Of a stretch of 64,000 nucleotides of DNA, positions 27,547 through 36,712 are shown one piece after another (positions within the stretch are counted from its first letter, which is position 1; each line of letters begins with the position of its first letter). The notes beneath the pieces are model-generated. The model ran no database searches. It was not told where the DNA came from and saw nothing but the letters and a program-made list of their open reading frames with translations. The DNA is from Chitinophaga sp. Cy-1792 (GTDB taxonomy: Bacteria; Bacteroidota; Bacteroidia; Chitinophagales; Chitinophagaceae): the NCBI RefSeq assembly GCF_011752935.1, contig NZ_VWWO01000001.1:2976001-3040000 (forward strand). Direction: 5' to 3'. The position numbers and the translations under genes are program-made.

Positions 27547-28467
27547 TTACCTATCCAGTTTAAGGAACTGCAGGTTACGGCGGATACCCGCGTACTTACT
27601 GCGTTTCAGCGGAGAATGACGGAAGACTTCCTTAAAGGCTTCTTCCGTCATATCCTCCCAATCACTGGTAGAAAAATTCAGAATAGCCGGAATGGGCGTA
27701 AAAGCCACTTCGCTGTTAGGTTTGCTGAACCGGTTCCACGGACAAACATCCTGACACGTATCGCAGCCAAACATCCAGTTATCGAAACTGCCGTTCATCT
27801 CCGATGGTATCAACAGGTCTTTCAGCTCTATCGTAAAATAGGAAATACACCTGCTCCCGTCTACAACGCCGGGAGATACAATGGCATTGGTCGGACAGGC
27901 ATCCAGGCACCGGGTACAGGTACCACAGAAATCTCCCACCGGCCCGTCGTATTCCAACGGGATATCCGTAATCAGCGTGGCAATAAAGAAGAAGGAACCT
28001 GATTTTTTATTGATGATATTCCCGTTCTTACCAACCCAGCCCAACCCCGACTTACGGGCCCATGCTCTTTCCAATACAGGCGCCGAATCCACAAATCCAC
28101 GCCCCTGTACCTGGCCGATACGCTCCTGCATCCGCGCCAGCATCTCCTTTAACTTCGCCCGGATTACCTCGTGATAGTCCGCTCCATAAGCATACTTGGA
28201 AACTTTGGGGGCGTCTTCCTGCTGTTTTTCTGAAGGGAAATAGTTGTATAAAAGTGTGATAACAGACTGTGCCCCATCTACCAGCTTACGGGGATCAATT
28301 CGTTTATCGAAATGATTTTCCATATACTGCATATGGCCATTCATGCCCTTATTGAGCCAGGACTCAAGCCTGCGGGCGTCTTCGTCCAGCTGGGTAGCCT
28401 TAGAAATGCCACAGTAGTCAAATCCCATTTCCCGGGCCAGCTCTTTTATGTACCTGGTATGTTCCAC
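27547..28467 (-). CDS. queG: Epoxyqueuosine reductase QueG
   Basis: The product has 306 residues. It shows the N-terminal cobalamin-binding part ([13 protein letters not shown], later [18 protein letters not shown]) and two 4Fe-4S clusters, [12 protein letters not shown] and [10 protein letters not shown]. This is the pattern of QueG, which reduces epoxyqueuosine to queuosine in tRNA, the last step of the pathway, in the cytoplasm. It stands alone; the facing secreted-protein gene ends one base away, so their 3' ends almost touch. Confidence 0.96.
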   Translation of the reverse strand: MEHTRYIKELAREMGFDYCGISKATQLDEDARRLESWLNKGMNGHMQYMENHFDKRIDPRKLVDGAQSVITLLYNYFPSEKQQEDAPKVSKYAYGADYHEVIRAKLKEMLARMQERIGQVQGRGFVDSAPVLERAWARKSGLGWVGKNGNIINKKSGSFFFIATLITDIPLEYDGPVGDFCGTCTRCLDACPTNAIVSPGVVDGSRCISYFTIELKDLLIPSEMNGSFDNWMFGCDTCQDVCPWNRFSKPNSEVAFTPIPAILNFSTSDWEDMTEEAFKEVFRHSPLKRSKYAGIRRNLQFLKLDR

Positions 28468-28580
28468 GCCGCAAAATTACAACTTGTCCAGTTTACATTC
28501 CCTTCATTTTAAAAATACCTGTAACCATTATAAATTGCCCCCGATTTGAACCTATAAGAATTAATAATCTCTATATCTAT

Positions 28581-30608
28581 ATGCGCTATAACTCTGTCGT
28601 TGCAGCATTGCCTATCATGTTGGCTTGTTTGTGTACCAAAACTGCCTTTTCCCAGGATGGAGCAAAAATGAAGTATGGAAAAGTCTCCAAAGAGGAATTT
28701 AATGTTAGTTTTCCCAAAGATACCGGAGCTCATGCCATCATTATCTCTGAAATCGGCTCATCTGGCTTTGAATCTGATGGCTCCATGGATTTCAATCTCG
28801 TATATAAAATCCATCGCCGTATCAAAATAGTAGATAAAATGGGGGCAGGCAGAGGGCAGGTGTCCATCATGTTGTACCACAACGATAAGTCTGAGGAAAC
28901 GGTAAGTAAGATCAAAGCCTCCGCCTACAACCTGGAAAATGGCCAGATCGTTGAAACAAAGCTGGAAAGCAAAGATATCTATACAGAAAAGATCGATGAC
29001 AGGCATACAGAGAAGAAATTTGCCATCCCTGCCATTAAAGATGGTACCATTATCGAGTATAGCTTTGTAAAAACATCTCCCTACTATACAAACCTCGAAC
29101 CATGGACCTTCCAGCATGCCATTCCAACCCTGTGGAGTGAATACCAGGTATCCATCCCCGATATATTTGAATACGTTCAGATTAGCCAGGGATATGAGCC
29201 CTATGCGGAAAAAACCAAAAGCACTTCCCGAACCACCTATACATTCAGAAGTAATAAAAATTCCACCGGCGCTACAGAAACAGGCACCATGGATGCCAAC
29301 ATCAACAGCTGGCGATGGGCAGCAAAAGATCTCATGCCTATCAGGGATGAAAAGTTTATCACCACAACGGATAACTATGTCAATAAAATCGAGTTTCAGC
29401 TGAGTGGTTTTTATAACGGAACTTATAAAAAAGATTACCGTAATACCTGGCCAAAGCTGATGGAAGCCCTGAATAAAGATGAAAACTTTGGTGTGGCCAT
29501 GGGTAAGAATAATAACTTCATGGATAATATCACCGATGATATCATTAAAGGCGCTACTACCGACGAAGAAAAAGCTAATAAAATCTTTAACTGGATCCGG
29601 TCAAATATTAAATGCACCGATAAAAGAAGATTGTATACTTCTCAGAAACTAAAAACAACCCTTACGGAGAAGTCTGGGGATGTATCTGATGTAAACCTGC
29701 TGCTGGTAGGGCTTTTAAGACGTGCAAAACTGGATGCATATCCGGTGATTTTAAGCACAAGAGAAAACGGTTATGTATATCCTTTTTATCCTATGCTGAC
29801 AAACTTCAACTACATTATCGCAGTAGTGGATATTGACGGACAGAAAGTTAAACTCGATGCTACCCATCCAAAGCTGGGATTTGGCAAGTTATTGCCCGAC
29901 TGCTATAACGGTGATGCACGTATCGTAGACGATATTGGCACCGCTTTCTCTATCTCCGCAGATTCACTGCATGAAATTGCCATTACCACCGTGTCTTTTA
30001 GTAAGTTCGAAAATGGTGCATTCTCAGGTGAATTCCAGCAACAGCCAACTTACCTCGGCTCCTACGGTATCCGTACACAAGTGGAGAAAACAAAGAAAGA
30101 AGGCTATTTTGAGAAGATCAGAAAAGCATATAATGGTGAAGTGGAAATCTCTGATACTGAACTGGACAACCTGGAAGATCTGGATAACCCGGTATTGGTA
30201 AAATACAACTTTAAGATAAAAAGCGATGAAGGTGCAGGCGACGATGTAATTTACCTCAACCCCATGCTGGGAGAAGGAACTAAGCATAACCTGTTTACCG
30301 CGGCAGAACGTAAATATCCGGTAGAAATGCCTGCAGTATTTGATGAAATCTATTCCATGAACCTGCAGATTCCTTCAGGATATGCGGTAGACGAGATGCC
30401 TAAACCTTCTATCGTTAGCTTCAATGAAAACGAAGGCCAGTTCCAATATCTTATTCAGCAGGTGGATGATCATATACAGCTGCGTTGCCGTATACGCTTT
30501 ACTAAAGCAACCTTCACGCCGGAAGATTATGAACCGCTGCGCGGCTTCTTCGATATGATCGTGAAAAAACAGGCGGAACAAATTGTATTGAAAAAGAAAA
30601 AAGCATAA
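28581..30608 (+). CDS. DUF3857 protein with a degenerate transglutaminase-like domain
   Basis: The product has 675 residues with a signal peptide (to about 22, ending TAFSQ). The N-terminal DUF3857 domain (about 50-290) is followed by a transglutaminase-like core (about 300-430) and a C-terminal beta region. The catalytic triad looks lost. Where the paired downstream protein has GDCKS, this one has GDVSD, and NHMIA is replaced by NYIIA. Only an Asp in LDATHP remains. So it is probably a binding partner rather than an enzyme. It lies 2 nt before a second DUF3857 gene. Function of the family is unknown. Confidence 0.85.
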   Translation: MRYNSVVAALPIMLACLCTKTAFSQDGAKMKYGKVSKEEFNVSFPKDTGAHAIIISEIGSSGFESDGSMDFNLVYKIHRRIKIVDKMGAGRGQVSIMLYHNDKSEETVSKIKASAYNLENGQIVETKLESKDIYTEKIDDRHTEKKFAIPAIKDGTIIEYSFVKTSPYYTNLEPWTFQHAIPTLWSEYQVSIPDIFEYVQISQGYEPYAEKTKSTSRTTYTFRSNKNSTGATETGTMDANINSWRWAAKDLMPIRDEKFITTTDNYVNKIEFQLSGFYNGTYKKDYRNTWPKLMEALNKDENFGVAMGKNNNFMDNITDDIIKGATTDEEKANKIFNWIRSNIKCTDKRRLYTSQKLKTTLTEKSGDVSDVNLLLVGLLRRAKLDAYPVILSTRENGYVYPFYPMLTNFNYIIAVVDIDGQKVKLDATHPKLGFGKLLPDCYNGDARIVDDIGTAFSISADSLHEIAITTVSFSKFENGAFSGEFQQQPTYLGSYGIRTQVEKTKKEGYFEKIRKAYNGEVEISDTELDNLEDLDNPVLVKYNFKIKSDEGAGDDVIYLNPMLGEGTKHNLFTAAERKYPVEMPAVFDEIYSMNLQIPSGYAVDEMPKPSIVSFNENEGQFQYLIQQVDDHIQLRCRIRFTKATFTPEDYEPLRGFFDMIVKKQAEQIVLKKKKA

Positions 30609-30610
30609 CC

Positions 30611-32530
30611 TTGAAAAAAACATTGCTGTTTCTATTAATCGGTTGTGTGGCGAAAACCGCGTTGGCAGGTGATCCTGTCTACCCGATTACCACTATTAAT
30701 GCTGACCTGAAGAAGAATGCACATAGTGTAGTACGACTTTCAGAAACAACCTACAGGTTTATCAGTCCGAAAGAAATTAGGAAAACCATTCACCTGGTGG
30801 TAACCATCCTTGACGCAGAAGGAGAGGGTGCAGCATCCATGGCACTGGCATATGACAAGTTAAATGAGCTGCGCAGCATGTCTGGCGTACGCTATAATTT
30901 ACTTGGGTTGCAGGATCAACGGATGCGGCAAAGTGATATAAAAGACTATGCCGGCACCGGCGATGAATCACTCATCACTGATAACAGGTATAAGTACTAT
31001 TCTTTTGGTAAAAGTTCTGTATTCCCATATACCGTGGAATGGGAGTTTGAATACAAGTATAACACAGCCTTTTACACGATGTCATGGTTTCCGCAGGGAT
31101 CTCCCTCACAGGCTGTTGAAAAGGCTGTAGTGAATATCGTGACTTCTCCCGGAATGGAGTTAAAATATCAGCCACAGCAACTTAACCAGGCACCTGTAAC
31201 CGCAGATGTGAAAGAAGGGAAAAGCTATACCTGGACATTAACCAATATGCCGGCCTTTCGTAAGGAAGCATATGCACTCCCGCTGCAGGAAAGGATATCG
31301 GGTCTGTATCTCGGTGCTAAGGAGTATGACTATGGCAGCTTTCATGGCAACAGAGACTCCTGGAAAGACCTGGGCAATTTCGTGTATGCCCTCAATGCAG
31401 GAAGGGATGAACTACCTGCAAATGTAAAAGCCAAAGTTCACGAAATAGCCGATCCGCTGCCCAATAAAGAAGAAAAAGTAAAAGCGTTATACAAGTACCT
31501 GCAGAAAAACTTTCGCTATATCAGCATTCAGTTAGGTATCGGCGGTTTCCAGACCATCGATGCCGCCACCACTGCTAAAACAGGTTATGGAGATTGTAAA
31601 TCGCTCTCCAATATGATGCATGCCATGCTGAAAGAAGTTGGCATTCCTTCTCATTTGGTATTAGCTGATTTAGATGAAAATCCCGACAGATTACCGGTAG
31701 AATTTCCTGGTAATTACTTCAATCACATGATAGCCTGTGTGCCTAACGGGAAAGACACGATCTTCCTGGAATGTACCAGCCCACTCACCAGCCCGGGTTA
31801 TATGGGTAGCTCTACCGGGAACAGACCTGTATTGCTCCTTGATTCGGCGAATAGTAAACTGGTGAATACACCTGCACTCAGCACGGCAGATAACCAGCAA
31901 ATATCCGTTATCGATGCAGCCATTAATGATACCGGGCATATTGTAATGAATGTGGCCATCAGACGTACCGGCGAACAACAGGAAAACTATGTCAGCAGGG
32001 CAATCTACACCAGTCGGGAACATCAGCTGGAATCTTTACGGAAGTCGTTCTCACTGGCCAGTTATGATGTACTGAACTTCGATATATCCGCCAATACAGG
32101 GGATATCGGTAAGTTGCCTGAAGTGATGGAAAAACTCCAGATCAAAGGCAATAACTACGCTACGGTACAAGGTAAACGGATGTTTCTCCTGCCTAATATC
32201 CTTAATGCGACAGGGTTAAAGCTGGAAGAAGATTCTCTGCGTACATCCCCTGTACGGATCGACATGGCTTATTGTGATATTGATAGTATTAACATAAAAA
32301 TTCCTGCCGGTTACCAGCTGGAAGGACTTCCCAAAGGTCAGCAACTGAAAACAAAGTTCGGCACCTTCGAAATGAACCTGACAGTAAAGGATAAGACGAT
32401 CACGTATATACGTAAGCTGGAAATACTGGCAGGCACATTCCCTGCAGCTGATTACAATGCACTGGTGGCATTCAGAAATGCCATTTACAAATCAGATCGT
32501 TCCAGGATTGTTTTTGTGAAAGAACAATAA
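30611..32530 (+). CDS. DUF3857 protein with intact-looking transglutaminase-like core
   Basis: The product has 639 residues and begins with TTG 2 nt after the upstream stop; MKKTLLFLLIGCVAKTALA is a clean signal peptide, which supports that start. DUF3857 (about 50-250) is followed by a transglutaminase-like domain with Cys in TGYGDCKSLSN and His in NYFNHMIAC. The third residue is Glu in LECTSP rather than the usual Asp. The fold may act as a cysteine protease or amide-bond enzyme in the periplasm. Together with the upstream gene it forms a two-gene operon with a strong terminator. Confidence 0.85.
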   Translation: MKKTLLFLLIGCVAKTALAGDPVYPITTINADLKKNAHSVVRLSETTYRFISPKEIRKTIHLVVTILDAEGEGAASMALAYDKLNELRSMSGVRYNLLGLQDQRMRQSDIKDYAGTGDESLITDNRYKYYSFGKSSVFPYTVEWEFEYKYNTAFYTMSWFPQGSPSQAVEKAVVNIVTSPGMELKYQPQQLNQAPVTADVKEGKSYTWTLTNMPAFRKEAYALPLQERISGLYLGAKEYDYGSFHGNRDSWKDLGNFVYALNAGRDELPANVKAKVHEIADPLPNKEEKVKALYKYLQKNFRYISIQLGIGGFQTIDAATTAKTGYGDCKSLSNMMHAMLKEVGIPSHLVLADLDENPDRLPVEFPGNYFNHMIACVPNGKDTIFLECTSPLTSPGYMGSSTGNRPVLLLDSANSKLVNTPALSTADNQQISVIDAAINDTGHIVMNVAIRRTGEQQENYVSRAIYTSREHQLESLRKSFSLASYDVLNFDISANTGDIGKLPEVMEKLQIKGNNYATVQGKRMFLLPNILNATGLKLEEDSLRTSPVRIDMAYCDIDSINIKIPAGYQLEGLPKGQQLKTKFGTFEMNLTVKDKTITYIRKLEILAGTFPAADYNALVAFRNAIYKSDRSRIVFVKEQ

Positions 32531-32550
32531 TAGCTTGTTATAGAAACAAA

Positions 32551-32584
32551 AAGGCGTCTCTATCTACATAGAGACGCCTTTTTA
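32551..32584. terminator. Bidirectional terminator between DUF3857 and OmpA genes
   Basis: AAGGCGTCTCTAT and ATAGAGACGCCTT form a perfect 13-bp stem with loop CTAC, A-rich on one side and T-rich on the other. It lies between convergent genes and can serve both. Confidence 0.92.
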
Positions 32585-32607
32585 CATAATATGATAACGG
32601 GTGCCTG

Positions 32608-33891
32608 TTATTTCTCTCTGACACCAACAGAAATATGTCTGTCTTTTTTGCGTTCTTCATCAGGTGCATCGGCAGCTGCTTTCGCAAATTCTGAACCATA
32701 ACCTTCTGCTCCCAGTAACTGGCTGGTCTGTGCGTTCAGTTTCTTTAATTCACCTACCACGGCATCAGCTCTTTCCTGAGATAATTTTTTATTTACAGCA
32801 GCATCACCGGTTTTATCAGTGTAGCCGCCAATCTTAATTTTTGTTTTCGGAAATGCCTTCAGAATAGCCGCAATGTTGCTTACCTGTGTCATGCTTTCCT
32901 GTGTCAGTTTAGCACTGCCTGTTTCGAAATTCAGGTTATCGAAATCATACCATACATCTTTTCCGGCAGGCTTGGTACTATCTTTCAGGAAAGTAACCAG
33001 CTGGTCTTCAATACCACCTTTGTAGGCATTTAAAACGGTGCCGTCAGGTAATGTAACCTGGATGCTTTCCCGTACAGACTCAGAAGTCACCGGAGGGGTA
33101 GAAGCACCCACAGAATCGGCCAGCTGCGCATTGGTTACACTGTCTGTAACAGGCTCTGCGTTTTTGGAACCGCCACAACCACGCATCAGGTACCAGAGTA
33201 ATATGATGGCTACCAATATCAGGATCAATGACCAGATCCATTTGTTGCCGCCGCCGGCCTGCTTGACGGAATTGACCGTAGAACTGGCCGCATTGCCTAC
33301 TGTATGGCCTACATTTCCTGCCATACCACTCAGTTTATGGCCAATCTCACCCAGACTACCCAAACCGAGTAATCCTGCCAGATTCAGCCCTGATGGCATC
33401 GCACCAAGTATTTTATCTTTTTGCGAACTGAGGAAAGATGAAAACCCGCTCGGGTTCAGGTTGTTCTGGATCGCATACTGACCTACCGTACCCAAGGTGG
33501 CAGGTGCTGCGGAGCTCAGCAAGGTATTGGCACTGCTCTCTTTAATGCCTGAAAAGGAAGATATCATGGATGTAATAGACCCAACCTTATCTCCAAAAAT
33601 ACTTTTCAGCATATCGGCTCCCTTCGACATCAAACCACCTCCTCCTGATTGCAGGGCGGATGACAATGCTGTCGGGGAAGCATCTGATGCAGCTCCCTTT
33701 ACCATATTCAGCAATCCGGAAGCATCTCCGCTATTCTCTGTTTTATGAAGCAGACCCGTTAAAACAGTCGGTACAATACCGCCAAGGGCCTTTTGTACGT
33801 TCCCTTCACTCTCTCCTAATTGAGCGGAAATTTGACTAACGAGATTGCCGCTGAAAAGATTTTTTACACTTTCTAATAAGTCGAAAGACAT
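32608..33891 (-). CDS. DUF937-OmpA fusion membrane protein
   Basis: The chosen ATG (33891-33889) gives 427 residues starting MSFDLLESVKNLFSG; the longer frame has an unlikely 41-residue lead. Residues about 5-190 resemble DUF937, Ala/Gly/Ser-rich helices. A single membrane segment WIWSLILILVAIILLWYLM (about 217-235) follows, and an OmpA-type peptidoglycan-binding domain (about 315-427) with FETGSAKLT, IGGYTDKTGD and LSQERADAV. It likely anchors to the cell wall from a membrane. Its start is divergent from the betaine operon. Confidence 0.85.
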   Translation of the reverse strand: MSFDLLESVKNLFSGNLVSQISAQLGESEGNVQKALGGIVPTVLTGLLHKTENSGDASGLLNMVKGAASDASPTALSSALQSGGGGLMSKGADMLKSIFGDKVGSITSMISSFSGIKESSANTLLSSAAPATLGTVGQYAIQNNLNPSGFSSFLSSQKDKILGAMPSGLNLAGLLGLGSLGEIGHKLSGMAGNVGHTVGNAASSTVNSVKQAGGGNKWIWSLILILVAIILLWYLMRGCGGSKNAEPVTDSVTNAQLADSVGASTPPVTSESVRESIQVTLPDGTVLNAYKGGIEDQLVTFLKDSTKPAGKDVWYDFDNLNFETGSAKLTQESMTQVSNIAAILKAFPKTKIKIGGYTDKTGDAAVNKKLSQERADAVVGELKKLNAQTSQLLGAEGYGSEFAKAAADAPDEERKKDRHISVGVREK

Positions 33892-34030
33892 AATTGTGAG
33901 GTTTAATAAATGATGAAAATAGTTCGGGGCGGAATTGGAATATCTATCTATCCGTAGGTAACAGAAAACACTAATTTGCTTGTTTATAACAGTAGATGCC
34001 CGCTTGTTGTTCACATTTTTTTAAGAATCG

Positions 34031-34062
34031 TTTGGCTTCCTGCCCGATTTTTTGTACCTTCG
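34031..34062 (+). promoter_or_regulatory. Putative promoter of the porin-betaine transporter operon
   Basis: TTTG (34031-34034) and TACCTTCG (34055-34062, one mismatch to TAnnTTTG) are separated by 20 nt, the spacing typical of Bacteroidota housekeeping promoters. Transcription would begin near 34069. Confidence 0.6.
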
Positions 34063-34074
34063 TCAAGCTTGACG
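34061..34074. promoter_or_regulatory. 14-bp perfect palindrome on the promoter, probable operator
   Basis: CGTCAAGCTTGACG is a perfect 14-bp palindrome that overlaps the end of the -7 box and the predicted transcription start. A dimeric repressor bound here would block transcription. No repressor gene is adjacent, so the binding protein is unknown. Confidence 0.6.
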
Positions 34075-34082
34075 CATTTCAA

Positions 34083-34216
34083 GACTGTTCAAAGTGCCTT
34101 CCGAGCACGCTCATTACGATAGAACAGTCGCTATTTATTGGTATTGATCACTTGTCGGGCCACTTCGCGCCCGGTTTCATTTCCGATTAACTGTTACATG
34201 CAGTTCCTGCATATAG
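34083..34216 (+). ncRNA. Structured 5' leader of the betaine operon (candidate cis-regulatory RNA)
   Basis: Three elements are readable. An 8-bp stem GACTGTTC (34083-34090) with GAACAGTC (34122-34129) encloses a small hairpin GTGC/GCAC. CGGGC and GCCCG pair with an 8-nt loop at about 34155-34172. ATGCAG and CTGCAT pair around TTC at 34198-34212. The predicted transcript has a leader of about 195 nt. I do not recognise a known riboswitch class. Confidence 0.4.
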
Positions 34217-34263
34217 GATTCCTATGTCGCAGAGGAAAAGATCAGCTTAAACACATTAGAACT

Positions 34264-35481
34264 ATGACTGCTATGATTCAACAATCATGGATGGTTAGGA
34301 ACTCCTATGCCATTAACGCTTATTTTTCCCGTTACAACCGCCTTAAATGGCTATACCTGTGTACCTGTTTTTTCCTCCTGCCCATGTTTGCCAACGCGCA
34401 GGATTCACTGAATAACAGTAAAAACAATGATAAACCTTCTTTACATATTGGAGGTGCATTAAGATTTAACTATAATAATTCTTCCTGGAAAAAAGAACAG
34501 GTAAAACGCGGGGGCGACTTCGGCTATGATATGTTTCGCGTCAACGCAGATGCTGCATGGAAACAGCTTTCCCTGCATGCCGAATACCGCTTCTATTCAA
34601 AGGATTTCGGCGGCGCCATGCTGAAAGAAGGCTACGTGAGCTACCATTTCAATGATTCCACACGCATTGATGTCGGCCTTACGCAGGTGCCCTTCGGAAA
34701 TATTACCTACAACTCACATAGCTGGTTCTTTAACCTGCCTTATTATGTAGGTAAGGAAGATGATTATGATATGGGAATAAAATTCGAACGCGTATCTCCC
34801 AAATGGAAGTACGAACTGGCCTTCTTCAAAAATGCAGAAGAGCTCAACTTCGGAGATGATACGCCCACAGACCCTTCCAGGTACTCTTACGATGTTGCCG
34901 GAAGAAATAAAGAAGTAAATCAGGGTAATGCCCGCGCAGAATATTTTATTAATAAAGATAATAGTGTAGGCGTCTCCGTTATGGCCGGCGGACTATACAA
35001 CATTCCCACCCGCGATATGGGAAGTCACTACGCAGCCGCATTACACGCTAACCTGAATTATCATAAATGGAACCTGAAATTGCAATCGATGTACTATCAG
35101 TACAATGTAGCTGATTCGGCGCAATACCACGATGCAGTAAGCATGGCAGCCTATGGCTCCGCTTACCAGGTGGCTTCCAAAGCCTTTATCCATACGGCTT
35201 CGCTGTCCTTTACCCAACCGGTAAAATGGGGGCCTGTCTCTTCCCTGACTTTCTATAACGATTATTCCTACATGGATAAACAAACAGCAGGGTTCGAAGA
35301 TTCACAGATGAATGTACTGGGGTGTATGGTTACTGCAGGTCATATCTATACTTATATAGACTGGGCTGCCGGTAAAAATCACCCCTGGCTTGGCCCCGTA
35401 TGGGACGATGCCCTCGCCGCCGGTACACCCGGCGAGTCATGGCATAGCCGCTTTAACATAAATATTGGTTACTACTTCTAA
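34264..35481 (+). CDS. Outer-membrane beta-barrel porin of the betaine operon
   Basis: The chosen ATG (34264) gives 405 residues. A signal peptide after a basic stretch ends near MFANAQD. The mature part alternates aromatic and polar residues (ALRFNYNNSSWKK, LHAEYRFYSKDFGG, YVSYHFNDSTRIDVGLTQVPFG) and ends with INIGYYF, an outer-membrane C-terminal pattern, as in phosphate-selective-porin-like barrels. It is the first gene of an operon with an ATP-binding protein 12 nt downstream. I infer that it lets the transporter's substrate across the outer membrane. ATG codons at 34273 and 34291 are alternatives. Confidence 0.8.
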   Translation: MTAMIQQSWMVRNSYAINAYFSRYNRLKWLYLCTCFFLLPMFANAQDSLNNSKNNDKPSLHIGGALRFNYNNSSWKKEQVKRGGDFGYDMFRVNADAAWKQLSLHAEYRFYSKDFGGAMLKEGYVSYHFNDSTRIDVGLTQVPFGNITYNSHSWFFNLPYYVGKEDDYDMGIKFERVSPKWKYELAFFKNAEELNFGDDTPTDPSRYSYDVAGRNKEVNQGNARAEYFINKDNSVGVSVMAGGLYNIPTRDMGSHYAAALHANLNYHKWNLKLQSMYYQYNVADSAQYHDAVSMAAYGSAYQVASKAFIHTASLSFTQPVKWGPVSSLTFYNDYSYMDKQTAGFEDSQMNVLGCMVTAGHIYTYIDWAAGKNHPWLGPVWDDALAAGTPGESWHSRFNINIGYYF

Positions 35482-35493
35482 ACACAATTAACG

Positions 35494-36690
35494 ATGATGC
35501 CTAAACTCAAAATAGACAACCTTACCCTTATCTTCGGTCGTGAACGCGATACCGCACTCCACATGCTGAAGGAAGGTAAAAGTAAAGCTGAAATCCTCGC
35601 TGCTACCGGATGTACGATAGGAGTAAAGGAAGCCTCCTTCGAAATTCAGAAAGGGGAATTTTTTGTTATCATGGGACTTTCCGGCAGTGGTAAGTCTAGT
35701 CTGCTCAGATGCCTGAACCGCCTGATAGAACCCACTTCCGGCGATATCATCATCAATGATACCAATATCACGCAGCTCAACGATAAGCAACTCCAGGAAA
35801 TACGCCGAAAAGAAATTGCCATGGTATTCCAGCAGTTTGGACTGCTGCCGCATCGTACCGTACTGGAAAATGTGGCCTTCGGTCTCGAGCTGCAAGGAAC
35901 TCCACTGGAGGAAAGAAATGCAAAAGCGGCAGAGGTGATAGAAATGGTCGGATTGAAAGGCTATGAAAATCAGCACCCATCCGGACTTTCCGGTGGTATG
36001 CAACAGCGCGTCGGACTCGCACGCGCACTGGCAAATGATCCGGAAGTACTGCTCATGGATGAAGCCTTCTCCGCACTGGACCCCCTCATTCGTACCCAAA
36101 TGCAGGACGAACTGCTGGACCTCCAGGAAAAAATGCATAAAACAATTGTCTTTATTACACATGATCTCGACGAAGCTATCCGCCTCGGCGATCGTATCGC
36201 CATCATGAAAGACGGAGAAATTATTCAGATAGGTACACCGGAGGAAATCCTTACCAGTCCTGCTACAGAATATGTTTCCTCCTTCGTGGAAAAGGTAGAC
36301 AGAAAAGCCATTATCACGGCTTCTTCCCTCATGGATAGACAACCTGTATCCGCCGTATTCCGCAAGGATGGCCCGGAAGGAAGCCTGCGTAAAATGAGAA
36401 GTACAGGCCTCAATATCTTGCCCGCTGTTACCATTGATAAACATTTCCTCGGATTCGTTTACCTCAACGAAGTCCTGGAAGTAAAACGCCGCGGCGATAA
36501 AACCATTGAAGCGGTCATTCACCGCGAAGTTCCCGTCGCCTACCCGGACACCACTGTGGAACAAATGCTACCATTTATTGCGGAAACGGATAAACCGGTT
36601 GCGGTCGTTCATCCACAGTCAAACAAATTATTAGGGCTCATTTCCCAGACTGCCCTCATTATTGAAACCATGGGTACACAGACATTATAA
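35494..36690 (+). CDS. proV: Glycine betaine/proline ABC importer, ATP-binding subunit with CBS domains
   Basis: The product has 398 residues, the length of ProV/OpuAA. It has Walker A GLSGSGKSS, the Q-loop FQQFGLLPHRTV, signature LSGGMQQRVGLARAL, Walker B VLLMDEAFSALDP, and His in FITHDLDEA. A C-terminal tandem of CBS domains (about 270-398) follows, which in OpuA senses ionic strength. It drives import of compatible solutes. Porin, ATPase, permease and binding protein are in one operon. Substrate specificity cannot be read exactly. Confidence 0.95.
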   Translation: MMPKLKIDNLTLIFGRERDTALHMLKEGKSKAEILAATGCTIGVKEASFEIQKGEFFVIMGLSGSGKSSLLRCLNRLIEPTSGDIIINDTNITQLNDKQLQEIRRKEIAMVFQQFGLLPHRTVLENVAFGLELQGTPLEERNAKAAEVIEMVGLKGYENQHPSGLSGGMQQRVGLARALANDPEVLLMDEAFSALDPLIRTQMQDELLDLQEKMHKTIVFITHDLDEAIRLGDRIAIMKDGEIIQIGTPEEILTSPATEYVSSFVEKVDRKAIITASSLMDRQPVSAVFRKDGPEGSLRKMRSTGLNILPAVTIDKHFLGFVYLNEVLEVKRRGDKTIEAVIHREVPVAYPDTTVEQMLPFIAETDKPVAVVHPQSNKLLGLISQTALIIETMGTQTL

Positions 36691-36712
36691 CCCTTATGAC
36701 TAAACGTAGATT

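Larger units (their letters stand above)
33892..34263. other. Divergent region with betaine-operon promoter and structured leader
   Basis: This 372-nt region separates the DUF937-OmpA gene from the porin-transporter operon. It contains a good promoter with a palindrome (listed separately) and, downstream of the predicted start, three hairpins. A longer porin frame runs into the region but its translation (positively charged, no signal) looks non-coding. Confidence 0.6.

Noticed and set aside
34138..34263. N-terminal extension of the porin frame
   Set aside because: The extra 42 residues come before a proper signal peptide and would translate the hairpin-rich leader; ATG 34264 is preferred.
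35488..36564. Minus-strand open frame of 358 codons opposite proV
   Set aside because: The plus strand encodes all ABC ATPase motifs in order; the antisense product has no recognisable domain and is a by-product of codon bias.
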